64,000 bases of DNA. Origin: a virus. The stretch covers positions 103,870 through 167,869 of the IMG/VR virus record IMGVR_UViG_3300037222_000100. The stretch is one strand, 5' to 3'. Position numbers and translations under genes: made by a program. Shown here in pieces: positions 54,537 through 62,320 of this stretch (its first letter is position 1; the number at the start of each line of letters is the position of its first letter). The notes below the pieces were generated by a model. That model was given only the letters and a program-made list of their open reading frames with translations, searched no databases and was not told where the DNA came from.

Positions 54537-54760
54537 CGCGACACCCCACAAGCGATCAGGAAGCGGTCGCGATCAAAGCGAGGATTCTCCCGTTCGAATT
54601 CGTCTGCAAGAGCTTCAGCGCTGACCTCGATCCCATGACTATAGTTCTCAAGCAGCCGTTGAGACATGCGACTGAGACTCTCGTTTGATGCGTCAGCCAA
54701 GAAACCATTGCGCTGTCGATTGAGGACAGCCGCCACCATTTGATAGTCCTTTTTAGTCAT
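54533..54760 (-). CDS. Conserved small phage protein
   Basis: 75 aa from the ATG with GGAGG upstream: MTKKDYQMVAAVLN...LADEFERENPRFDRDRFLIAC. The NPRFDRxRFLxACG ending recurs in many phages; function unknown. Confidence 0.75.
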   Translation of the reverse strand: MTKKDYQMVAAVLNRQRNGFLADASNESLSRMSQRLLENYSHGIEVSAEALADEFERENPRFDRDRFLIACGVSR

Positions 54761-54890
54761 TGACTGTGGCCTCCTGAATGACTCGCTTTGCTTTGCGAAT
54801 CTCTGCATCAGTAAACTGACATTGATTCTTCATGATGAACTGCGCTTTGCGCAGCCGCTCTGCGTATCGATAGGTGTAGCGAGAAAGCAT
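54753..54890 (-). CDS. 45-aa basic helical protein
   Basis: MLSRYTYRYAERLRKAQFIM...; 6 nt after a TATACT -10 box with TTGCAG 17 bp further up. Basic and possibly DNA-binding. Confidence 0.65.
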   Translation of the reverse strand: MLSRYTYRYAERLRKAQFIMKNQCQFTDAEIRKAKRVIQEATVND

Positions 54891-54896
54891 GAATAT

Positions 54897-54925
54897 AGTA
54901 TATCAGACTAGGCTAACGCCTGCAA
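54897..54925 (-). promoter_or_regulatory. Leaderless sigma70-like promoter
   Basis: TTGCAG, 17-bp spacer, TGA-TATACT on the minus strand, 6 nt before the ATG at 54890. Confidence 0.75.
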
Positions 54926-55109
54926 GAGCGGCCTGCGCGAGTGAGAGCGATGGCCAAGGCGTCGGATAGAGTTGTGCCCGCCAATGCGTGTAGACCTTAC
55001 CATCTGGCCAACGTGCGTTGACGTAGCCCAACCCAAACTCAATGGCCCGCTTGCCCTTGACGTTGGGATCAGGCACGATCTCCACAGGAATGCCCAGGTA
55101 GTAGAACAT
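54903..55109 (-). CDS. 68-aa protein
   Basis: MFYYLGIPVEIVPDPNVKGK...; beta-type with KVYTHWRAQLYPTPW. Unknown. 1-nt overlap with the SEC-C gene. Confidence 0.6.
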   Translation of the reverse strand: MFYYLGIPVEIVPDPNVKGKRAIEFGLGYVNARWPDGKVYTHWRAQLYPTPWPSLSLAQAALAGVSLV

Positions 55110-55441
55110 CAGCGACCGCAGCACTTCTTGAACTTCTTGCCGCTGCCGCAGGCGCATGGCTCGTTCCGTCCCTGCTTCGGTGCCTGAGGGCGCAAGAGGA
55201 CACGTTGCCGAATGCGACAGATGATCGTATCCGGATCGGCATCTGAGAGATCAAGGTCGCCGTCCTCGAAGCCTTCGCACTTCGGACATTCGGTCAGGAC
55301 CTCGCCCCGCCAGTATGTAGGGAGGCCCTCCCATCCGCAGCGGTTGCAGCGAGCCATCCCGCCGAGAGAGGCACCGGTCTTCCAGTCCCGGCACGCGGAC
55401 AGGTCGAGCATGCCGCGCTCCTCAAGGACCTCGGTGATCAT
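55109..55441 (-). CDS. Zinc-ribbon protein with SEC-C motif
   Basis: 110 aa. CNRCGWEG...CPKC zinc ribbon (about 32-55) and a C-terminal GRNEPCACGSGKKFKKCCG, the SEC-C zinc motif of SecA and other proteins. It may bind SecB-like or translation partners; role in phage unknown. Confidence 0.85.
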   Translation of the reverse strand: MITEVLEERGMLDLSACRDWKTGASLGGMARCNRCGWEGLPTYWRGEVLTECPKCEGFEDGDLDLSDADPDTIICRIRQRVLLRPQAPKQGRNEPCACGSGKKFKKCCGR

Positions 55442-55641
55442 GTGCCCACCGTGATGGTGAAGTTGATCTCATCGAGATCGATTGGCTTGCGATAGGACCA
55501 CCCTCGATGAGGGTCCCACGCAATCTCAGCGTCGGCTGGCAAATCATGCAGGACACGGATCGCTTCGAAATGCGCCTGCGTGGGCTGACCCTCAAACGGC
55601 TCATTCAGTTGATCGCGGGCCTCGAATGCATCCATCCTCAT
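55438..55641 (-). CDS. 67-aa protein
   Basis: MRMDAFEARDQLNEPFEGQP...; ends DEINFTITVGT. Unknown. ATGA overlaps. Confidence 0.6.
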   Translation of the reverse strand: MRMDAFEARDQLNEPFEGQPTQAHFEAIRVLHDLPADAEIAWDPHRGWSYRKPIDLDEINFTITVGT

Positions 55642-55922
55642 GTCCCAACCGTAGTGCCCTGTTTCTTCTTCCAGGACATACGTTTGTCTGCGTACGGTTC
55701 CTTGTCGTCTTGAAGCAGCGCTCGACCAGCCTCGTTGCGAGTCTTGAACTTGCCCTTGGTAGACACCTTCCATCCGGCGTCTGCGCCACGAGCGAGCCAC
55801 CAGCTTCGCGTGATGCCTTTCTCGTCGCGAAAGGTGTGCTTCTCTACGACGCCACGAAACTTCGTGTCGCCCTCATGCGCGAGCACGCGATAGCGAGATG
55901 GGGTGATTTCACGGAAGATCAT
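55638..55922 (-). CDS. 94-aa basic protein
   Basis: MIFREITPSRYRVLAHEGDT..., WWLARGADAGWKVSTKGKF; beta-type, basic. Unknown. Confidence 0.6.
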   Translation of the reverse strand: MIFREITPSRYRVLAHEGDTKFRGVVEKHTFRDEKGITRSWWLARGADAGWKVSTKGKFKTRNEAGRALLQDDKEPYADKRMSWKKKQGTTVGT

Positions 55923-56336
55923 CTAGCACCGCCCTGGATCGTGTCGATCAGTGCCAGGCTCAGCATCGTCCTCGCACGTTGCAACGGGAGTCGTGACGAT
56001 CTTCTTGATACGCGCTCGTTCCTCACGCGGGACCAATAGATCAGCAAAGGTAGATATCGGCCAGTCACCGCGCTGCTGCTCACCCCACTCGGGCTCGGGG
56101 TCGCTGATGACAAGCTCGACGCTACCATCGGCATCTATCTGCATGAGCGCAGGTCGCGTGTCTACGGAAGCTACAAGGCGCAGGATGGCGCGTGCCTCTT
56201 CCAGCCGACCCTCAAGCGTGTAAACGTTGTACCGGTTCTGCTTAGCAAGTGGCACATCGATTTCAGCGCTATACGCATGTTCGAGCGTCCGAACGCGGTC
56301 TTCAAGCGACGCTCTGAGATCAGCGAATGTCATCAT
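55923..56336 (-). CDS. 137-aa protein with helical N-terminus
   Basis: MMTFADLRASLEDRVRTLEH...; helical 5-60, then a beta part and an acidic end. Unknown. 4-nt overlap with the upstream gene. Confidence 0.6.
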   Translation of the reverse strand: MMTFADLRASLEDRVRTLEHAYSAEIDVPLAKQNRYNVYTLEGRLEEARAILRLVASVDTRPALMQIDADGSVELVISDPEPEWGEQQRGDWPISTFADLLVPREERARIKKIVTTPVATCEDDAEPGTDRHDPGRC

Positions 56337-56593
56337 GCCTCCTCTAGCAACTCCGCCAAAGCAATCTCAGCGTTGTGGATTTGCCGTAGCGTCAAAAGCC
56401 AAGCGCATACGTCCTCGCTTGTTTTCACGCGCTGTACGATCAAGCTTTCGGTCGAGATGTCATCGAGCATCCCGCCGTAATGCGCCTGAGCGACCGCCAA
56501 GCTGCGCTGCTCCTGGCGAGCCTTGAGATAGCGAGCCCTGCGCTTTCTGCGCTCGGGCTGGCCCTCCGGGGGCGATTGAGAATCGCGCCACAT
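56333..56593 (-). CDS. 86-aa basic helical protein
   Basis: MWRDSQSPPEGQPERRKRRA..., then helices to the end. Start set by the TGATG overlap with the 33-aa membrane gene. Confidence 0.6.
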   Translation of the reverse strand: MWRDSQSPPEGQPERRKRRARYLKARQEQRSLAVAQAHYGGMLDDISTESLIVQRVKTSEDVCAWLLTLRQIHNAEIALAELLEEA

Positions 56594-56694
56594 CAGAGTC
56601 GCCCTCCCAAGAGGACATAGCCCAGATAGCTGATGAGCACACAAGCGCCTATCGCGCCCAAGAATGCCCATCCGAAAGAGAGCGCCGCGATCAT
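56593..56694 (-). CDS. 33-aa membrane protein
   Basis: MIAALSFGWAFLGAIGACVL..., one helix. TGATG coupling downstream, ATGA overlap upstream. Confidence 0.65.
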   Translation of the reverse strand: MIAALSFGWAFLGAIGACVLISYLGYVLLGGRL

Positions 56695-56819
56695 TCTGCT
56701 CGCCGACCCATCTCATAGTCGTACGAGCGAAGCTCACAGACGGCCTCGGCGTGATCCATCCTTTTCCGCAACTCGAAGTACTCGCTTTCGTACTTCTGAA
56801 GTAGTTCTCCCGCGCTCAT
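56691..56819 (-). CDS. 42-aa coiled-coil protein
   Basis: MSAGELLQKYESEYFELRKR...; charged helix. Overlaps both neighbours by 4 nt. Confidence 0.65.
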   Translation of the reverse strand: MSAGELLQKYESEYFELRKRMDHAEAVCELRSYDYEMGRRAE

Positions 56820-57040
56820 GTCGGTAGCTCCCCGTAGTCTTGTTGGAACCGTTCGCGATGACCCAGAAGGTCCTTGAGCCAGTCGGCCGCGTCGTACAGG
56901 CCAAAGCGCGTAGCGAGGACGAGCATGTCTTTCAACTGGTCGTCCAGGCTTTCCTGCGATTGATTGGCCGCTACGCCTTTGCTCACGCGCACAGCATCGT
57001 CCATCAACTGCGCACTGCCAGAACCACTTTCGTATCGCAT
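56816..57040 (-). CDS. 74-aa protein, first of a small-gene operon
   Basis: MRYESGSGSAQLMDDAVRVS..., helical with DWLKDLLGHRERFQQDYG. Leaderless start behind a near-consensus promoter (57049-57077). Confidence 0.65.
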   Translation of the reverse strand: MRYESGSGSAQLMDDAVRVSKGVAANQSQESLDDQLKDMLVLATRFGLYDAADWLKDLLGHRERFQQDYGELPT

Positions 57041-57048
57041 AGCCCTAG

Positions 57049-57077
57049 ATAATATCAGAGCGATGAACCAAAGTCAA
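57049..57077 (-). promoter_or_regulatory. Leaderless sigma70-like promoter
   Basis: TTGACT, 17-bp spacer, TGA-TATTAT, 8 nt before the ATG at 57040. Likely drives the leftward small-gene run down to about 55 kb. Confidence 0.8.
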
Positions 57078-57265
57078 GCAATGAGTTCGGTAACGACTTC
57101 GATCAAGATGATTAGCACAACAACAGCGATTGTCTCGTAGATCGTCAAACGCAAGACTTCGCGCCACGTAGGCTGCGGATTCCACGAGGCCCATAGCTCA
57201 CCCGCTTGCTTTAGTCGGCAGACGATCAGGTTCTTGATTTCTTTGATGGCAAACCTTAGGTTCAT
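57074..57265 (-). CDS. 63-aa membrane protein
   Basis: MNLRFAIKEIKNLIVCRLKQ..., C-terminal helix TIAVVVLIILIEVV. Coupled to the SWIM protein by ATGA, so probably late. Confidence 0.7.
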   Translation of the reverse strand: MNLRFAIKEIKNLIVCRLKQAGELWASWNPQPTWREVLRLTIYETIAVVVLIILIEVVTELIA

Positions 57266-58488
57266 CGTCGTTGCACGGCGGGTCCGGGAGGCTGAATGCC
57301 TCCGCGTGGGATCAAGTCCTTTGGCCAGAACCATCCTGTGATGCCGTGAGGTTCCATTCTACCAGCTTGAGCCTGCGGTCCCGCGAAGTAGACGTTCACG
57401 AGCCCTAGAGGATCAGAACCAAGGACCTCGCCAATGCTGTTGGCCGGAATAGTGGCCGTCTGGCCTGCATTCAAGCCAACGGTCTGCCCAACGTCCTCCT
57501 GTTTCAACTGGACCATCTGTCCGTTCGTGAACTGCTGCGCCGCGACGTGGGAGAACGTGCCGCCTGGAGACTGGATCGGGTTGAGTGGCGTCTGTGGCTT
57601 GAGGCCAGGGACGGACACAGGATTGATCGCGGGCTGAAGGGAGGGATCATGCGGGTACTGCGGAATGAGTTCAGGTGGCTCGGGCGCTTGCCCCGGAGGA
57701 GGCGTGCCTGGTCCAGCCGGTATGGGGGCTATCTGATTCTGCATCCCAGGCTGTTGCGGGCCAGGAGCGGTCGCTGGAGGCACCATACCCGTGCCGCCAC
57801 CAGGGACCTGCGCCATGCCTTCTGGCGCTGGAACGGCTCCAGGACCGCCTTCCTGCGGCGCTTGCGGGCCTTCAGCGCCGGGTCCCGTTTCTTCATCGAG
57901 AGGCATTGTCTGCGCAAGCCAGTAGGTGGCCAGCACATGAGAGCACACCCGACCCTCGTACTTCTTCCACTGACGAGTGCGTTGCCAGGCGAACTGATCC
58001 CACTTACAGCCGCACGACCAGAGCGAGATAGCCTGCGAGCTTGGGTCCTGCCGTGTGATTTCTGTCGTGTAGTCGCCGTGATCGCCTTCGACGTGGCCAG
58101 CGATGATCTGAGCGCTGTTGCGCAGGATGTGGACTTTGCCTGACTGGATAAGACGCTTGGCCTTTGCTTCGATATCGTTCCAGTCCGCTTCCTTGATCAA
58201 CTGCGTGTCGGCGTGATCCCAATCGAGACGATACTGCGCCCGCTCGATGCCGTGGCCAACTAGCTGCGCCTCCACGATGCGGCAAGCATACTCGCGGTCG
58301 AGGATCGAACCCCCACTGGCGAAGACATGAGCGACCCCCGGCGTGACCGAAAACCATGTTGCGTCCGTGTGTCCGATACGCAAAGAGTGCGCCGGTAGCT
58401 CGGGTGGCGCGTCGGCGAGCGCGAGACGGTAGTAATCCTCCTCCCAGGACCCTATATCTTGCGTTGAGATAACCTTAGACCACGACAT
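57262..58488 (-). CDS. 408-aa late protein with SWIM zinc finger and SH3-like end
   Basis: N-terminal alpha/beta part (1-140, FSVTPGVAHVFASGGS...). SWIM finger at about 150-190: WSCGCKWDQFAWQRTRQWKKYEGRVCSHVLATYWL (CxC...CxH), a DNA/protein-binding module. A Pro/Gln/Gly linker (200-300) follows, then TFSHVAAQQ (shared motif) and a barrel-like end (MVQLKQEDVGQTVGL...WFWPKDLI). Starts at the late signature TCATAATGACTGA. Probably virion-associated. Confidence 0.75.
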   Translation of the reverse strand: MSWSKVISTQDIGSWEEDYYRLALADAPPELPAHSLRIGHTDATWFSVTPGVAHVFASGGSILDREYACRIVEAQLVGHGIERAQYRLDWDHADTQLIKEADWNDIEAKAKRLIQSGKVHILRNSAQIIAGHVEGDHGDYTTEITRQDPSSQAISLWSCGCKWDQFAWQRTRQWKKYEGRVCSHVLATYWLAQTMPLDEETGPGAEGPQAPQEGGPGAVPAPEGMAQVPGGGTGMVPPATAPGPQQPGMQNQIAPIPAGPGTPPPGQAPEPPELIPQYPHDPSLQPAINPVSVPGLKPQTPLNPIQSPGGTFSHVAAQQFTNGQMVQLKQEDVGQTVGLNAGQTATIPANSIGEVLGSDPLGLVNVYFAGPQAQAGRMEPHGITGWFWPKDLIPRGGIQPPGPAVQRR

Positions 58489-58514
58489 TCAGTCATTATG
58501 ACGCAGTACGGTCG

Positions 58515-58682
58515 TCAATTCCACCGTGCGTTGACTCTCTGCATGATAGCAGAAACCTGTCGCTCGTCCAGGTCGAGATCGCGCGCAAGAGACTGTTCTA
58601 TCTCCTCAGGCGAAAAGAGGCCAGTGGCAGTCTGCGCGATGCGCAGCGCCGTCGTCATCTTGTCGGGCTCCGTGACGCTCAT
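58515..58682 (-). CDS. 55-aa helical protein
   Basis: MSVTEPDKMTTALRIAQTAT...SLARDLDLDERQVSAIMQ; helix-turn-helix-like. ATGA overlap with the upstream small gene. Confidence 0.65.
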   Translation of the reverse strand: MSVTEPDKMTTALRIAQTATGLFSPEEIEQSLARDLDLDERQVSAIMQRVNARWN

Positions 58683-58831
58683 ACCGAGGGGTCATTCGTC
58701 ATGAGCAGGGGAAGGTCCTCGCGTCCAAGCTCCCGCAGCTTCTCCTCAGCTTCCTCAAGCGAGTCGGCTTCGATGAAGACGCCAAGCTCTGGCGTCTCGT
58801 CTGTCTCGTGGTTATATGGCGTGATGATCAT
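58679..58831 (-). CDS. 50-aa acidic protein
   Basis: MIITPYNHETDETPELGVFI..., strand then a Glu-rich helix. Overlaps both neighbours. Confidence 0.65.
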   Translation of the reverse strand: MIITPYNHETDETPELGVFIEADSLEEAEEKLRELGREDLPLLMTNDPSV

Positions 58832-58995
58832 GACTGCTCCTCATCTAGGGGCTCAGCGATAAGCTCACGGAACCATTGACGGTCCGGCGTATCCACAGGC
58901 TTGCCTGTGTGCTCTTCCTCAAGTACAGCCGCGTTCTCGCGAGCAATGGCGCTCCCTACGGCGCGATCCAACTTGGTTTCAGGGTATCGGGGCAT
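58828..58995 (-). CDS. 55-aa protein, leaderless
   Basis: MPRYPETKLDRAVGSAIARE...; 7 nt after TATACT. First of three small coupled genes. Confidence 0.65.
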   Translation of the reverse strand: MPRYPETKLDRAVGSAIARENAAVLEEEHTGKPVDTPDRQWFRELIAEPLDEEQS

Positions 58996-59002
58996 AGCCC
59001 AT

Positions 59003-59032
59003 AGTATACAGGATACGCTACTGCGCTGTCAA
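59003..59032 (-). promoter_or_regulatory. Leaderless sigma70-like promoter
   Basis: TTGACA, 18-bp spacer, TATACT, overlapping the last codons of the 934-aa late gene. Confidence 0.75.
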
Positions 59033-61822
59033 GGGCTGTTCGTAATCTAGGCCACGAACAGGGACTTCCTGATTCGCAACCGAATCCCACATGCTCTTCT
59101 GATGACCGTTCCAGGCTCGCTGATAAGCTTCATCGTGATCATCATGGCCTTCGGTCACATCGAGCACAATGTTGCCCTCGTGCTTCCAGGCCCCGACGTA
59201 TTTCCCCGGCTCATGGAGACGATCCTTGAACCTGGCGATAAAGTCTTCCACGGCCTGAGGACTGAATTGATCCTCGGGTATCGGCGTCTGGGTGGCCAGG
59301 TCAGGAGCAAAGCCATAACGCGCAGTCGGCCCGTTGCCGTAGAGATCACGCGTGCTGCCACCCATCTGCATTGTCTCGTCATAGACCTTGTGGGCGACTG
59401 GGTTGCTCGCCTTGAACTGCCAACGCTCCTCGGGTTCATTTCGTGGTGTCACGACTGGCGGCTTACCCATATATGTGACCTCAGGATCACTCGGTAGCTC
59501 CCAAGCAGGATTGAGCTTCTTAGTCGGATTCGTGAACTGAGCCCCCGGCACCGCGCGACGAAGAGCCTCCTCGGTCATATACTGCTTCTGATACTGATTC
59601 ATGTCATCGTGGTCCAAGCTGATCTGCGGCCTAGCATGCGTTGTGACGTAACCGTTCTCGTTGATGTCCCCAAACGCCATTTCCTTAGGTAGCACATCTT
59701 CCCATATTGGGTGATGGGCGAGTTCCGAGTGCGTTGAATGCTCGCCCTCCTCACGACCCATCTGGCCCAAGAGTAGACGATTGCTGTTCGGGTGGTACAC
59801 GAACTTCGCCACTTGCGGATTGCCTGCGATCTTCGCCTCATGACCGGGAACCGGACGTTCCGTGAAGGGTATCTTCGCCCATGGCGTCGGTATCTCTTTG
59901 TCGTTTGTCTCTTCGTGAGCCTCTTCTGAATGCTCGGGCGTTAGGCCCCAAGAGGGATGGTGCTCCTCCAATGCGAGGCGCGATGGCTGTACGGCCGTTG
60001 GCACGTAGTAACGCTTGGGCTCGGTGCCGTGGTAGCCGCCCAATTCCTCGTTTGGACTATCTGGATCGTATCCGCGCCCCGTCTCCTCAGCACGCAACCT
60101 CTCCTGCTCATCATGAATGCGACCGAGGTCCCAGTCGTTGTCATGCGCCTTCTGACTTACTAGCGCCTCGGGGTCCGGAGCTATGGGCAGACCATGAGCC
60201 TGCACCGAGTAGATGTCCATTCCGTTAGGATCGTCGTTTCGCTCGACAGGTTCCGCCTCATCGTGCCACGCCTCTTGCTCCTCCTCGGGCCAGTCCTCAA
60301 AACCCTCGGGAGGATCAGGGTACTCGTATCGATCTTCTTCGTAGTCCTCATTATCATGCCCGTACTCTCCCGGCTCGCGGGGATTGATCTGCTGATGCAT
60401 CGTGTGCGTGTATGCGCGCGCATCATCGAGATTGTCAAAGAGATAGTTGCCCGGAGGCTGCGGCCAAGTGTAGTCCCACGGCGACTCCTCGCGGCGTCCC
60501 TGCTCATGTCCCTCTAGACCATGCTCTAGGATCGACTCGCGATTCTTGCGCGGAGAAACATGGAACATCGTCTGGAAGCCCATCGGGGTCTGCACGGAAG
60601 TCTTTCCTTCGCGCTGCTGCTTCAACTCGTCGTAGTAGGAATGGAGGTCGCGTAGCGGGCCGACTTTGAAGTTCATGTTCGGATGCTCGACCTCTAGCGG
60701 AGTCGGACTGTAGCCCAGAGTGATATGAGGCTTGTAGCCACCGGGGAAGCGCGAGACTGGTAGGCCGCGTTGCTGCGCTTCGTCCATCAAACGTTCCGTA
60801 TCTGCCTCCAATTGCGGATGATGCACGCGCATGACGACCGGTGCTTGCTCGCCGACTTTGGGCGGAGAGAAACTCTCGACCCCTGTTGTCTGCACAGGAT
60901 ACGTGAGTCCGCTATGTGACTCCGCCCAGTCGTGGTGACTCGGGTCCCCAAAACCACTCGGACTGTAGACGCCCGTGACGTGATAGCGATCAGGGGGTGC
61001 CATGCGCGAACCCAGTGGCCACGGAAGCGTGTGCGCCCACTCGTGGATCGCGTGCTTCGTCTCATCCGGCACCATATAGCTCGGGGCGAACCAATCGCTT
61101 GCGGCCGTCTTAGCGATGTACTCGCCGCTTACGCCGCTGATCTGAGGAAAGAGCCCGCGATTGGCCAGCATCTTGTAGATGATGTTGGACTCCGCGAAAT
61201 CTCCCTTGCCCTTCGCCATGTCACGCTGACGCTTTTTGTGGATCGAGTGCCAGAATTCGATGGCCTGGTCGGGCTCGTAGCGCAACAGACGTTCCATCTT
61301 GTCGGCCATCTGGAGCGCCCAGGCGTAGAAACCACCTTGCTCCGCCTTCACATCATGCACGCGGTTCTTCTCGGGAGGCACGATCCACTGGTTCGTGTCG
61401 ATGTCATAGCCGGAACGCAGTCCCGGCTTGTATAGGTCAGACGGCTTGAGGCCACCGCCCACCACGAAGTCCTGAAGAGGAAACGGGGTTCCCGGCAATG
61501 TCTTGCCATCAAGTTTACTCACCATCAGCGCGATCATCTCGGCACGCGACCACTCGGGGAACTTAGCAACGTCCACGAAGAGCGAAATGTCGATATCGCT
61601 GTCGTTGGAGTACTGGTATGTGCAAATGCTCCCCGTAAGGACGAGAGACAGCCAATCCTCGACATTGGTGTAGCCAGCGGTTTTGAGAGTGTGATAGATG
61701 ACGCGCTTGATCCAATGCGCGTGCTCCGTCTTGAGACTCGGCTTCTCGGCAGCCGGATTGTCCCAGACACGAGGATCAAGCTCGGCGTGAATGGGGTCGA
61801 GGATATTACCGATTCGTGTCAT
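59018..61822 (-). CDS. 934-aa late protein: nucleotidyltransferase, 2H phosphoesterase and ART-like modules
   Basis: Residues about 55-85: LVLTGSICTYQYSNDSDIDISLFVD, the GS...DxD site of a Pol-beta-type nucleotidyltransferase. About 275-375: YHVTGVYSP and KPHITLGYSP, the two HxT motifs of a 2H phosphoesterase. About 415-470: FHVSPRKNRESILEHGL...YLFDNLDDARAY, the H, SI..GL and Y features of ART/RNA 2'-phosphotransferase folds. Near 700: FVYHPNSNRLLLGQMG...THSEL, shared with the 1213-aa protein. Highly acidic linkers. The trio recalls RNA end-processing enzymes. Late signature GGTAATAAGC at the start. Activity unproven. Confidence 0.78.
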   Translation of the reverse strand: MTRIGNILDPIHAELDPRVWDNPAAEKPSLKTEHAHWIKRVIYHTLKTAGYTNVEDWLSLVLTGSICTYQYSNDSDIDISLFVDVAKFPEWSRAEMIALMVSKLDGKTLPGTPFPLQDFVVGGGLKPSDLYKPGLRSGYDIDTNQWIVPPEKNRVHDVKAEQGGFYAWALQMADKMERLLRYEPDQAIEFWHSIHKKRQRDMAKGKGDFAESNIIYKMLANRGLFPQISGVSGEYIAKTAASDWFAPSYMVPDETKHAIHEWAHTLPWPLGSRMAPPDRYHVTGVYSPSGFGDPSHHDWAESHSGLTYPVQTTGVESFSPPKVGEQAPVVMRVHHPQLEADTERLMDEAQQRGLPVSRFPGGYKPHITLGYSPTPLEVEHPNMNFKVGPLRDLHSYYDELKQQREGKTSVQTPMGFQTMFHVSPRKNRESILEHGLEGHEQGRREESPWDYTWPQPPGNYLFDNLDDARAYTHTMHQQINPREPGEYGHDNEDYEEDRYEYPDPPEGFEDWPEEEQEAWHDEAEPVERNDDPNGMDIYSVQAHGLPIAPDPEALVSQKAHDNDWDLGRIHDEQERLRAEETGRGYDPDSPNEELGGYHGTEPKRYYVPTAVQPSRLALEEHHPSWGLTPEHSEEAHEETNDKEIPTPWAKIPFTERPVPGHEAKIAGNPQVAKFVYHPNSNRLLLGQMGREEGEHSTHSELAHHPIWEDVLPKEMAFGDINENGYVTTHARPQISLDHDDMNQYQKQYMTEEALRRAVPGAQFTNPTKKLNPAWELPSDPEVTYMGKPPVVTPRNEPEERWQFKASNPVAHKVYDETMQMGGSTRDLYGNGPTARYGFAPDLATQTPIPEDQFSPQAVEDFIARFKDRLHEPGKYVGAWKHEGNIVLDVTEGHDDHDEAYQRAWNGHQKSMWDSVANQEVPVRGLDYEQPLTAQ

Positions 61823-61840
61823 GCTTATTACCCATCAGTT

Positions 61841-62080
61841 CTATCGCCACTCTTGGCCATATCGCCACTCCCACGCCCAGAACCACTCGTCGCCCTGCTT
61901 GTAGAGAACGGTTGGCTGGCCTGCCGCCCAATCTATGCCGTCAGGAGTGACCTCATTGACGGGGACACGATAAGCCGCCCACTGCTCGTTGGTGCCGCCA
62001 TCCTCACGCGGGCGTTGTCGATTCCGGTAGAAGGCCGCGAATAGAGCGTGGTCCTCCGGATCGCTCAGAACGACTGTCAT
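61841..62080 (-). CDS. 79-aa protein
   Basis: MTVVLSDPEDHALFAAFYRN..., Trp-rich end (WFWAWEWRYGQEWR). ATG behind AAGGAGCGCC. Unknown. Confidence 0.65.
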   Translation of the reverse strand: MTVVLSDPEDHALFAAFYRNRQRPREDGGTNEQWAAYRVPVNEVTPDGIDWAAGQPTVLYKQGDEWFWAWEWRYGQEWR

Positions 62081-62283
62081 GGCGCTCCTTGTCGTACGCG
62101 ATGATCGTCTGATCCGGCGTCTTGATCCCAAAGCAAAGCACATGCCTCGGCAGGTCGGTGGTCGGGATCAACAATATAGATTTGGAAGAGGTCTTCAAGA
62201 GTGCCGTCCTCTCGCTTGATGAAGACACGCTTAGGACGCCGCCTTCGGTTGATGTACTTGACTGACGATGGAAAGGCTTGCAC
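62077..62283 (-). CDS. 68-aa protein (GTG start)
   Basis: Basic N-terminus (YINRRRRPKRVFIKRED), then acidic. GGAGG 4 nt before GTG. ATGA coupling downstream. A 13-codon mini-ORF precedes it. Confidence 0.6.
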   Translation of the reverse strand: MQAFPSSVKYINRRRRPKRVFIKREDGTLEDLFQIYIVDPDHRPAEACALLWDQDAGSDDHRVRQGAP

Positions 62284-62320
62284 TACGCCTCCGGTTGTGC
62301 TTGAATGTACTCCTGCGCCC

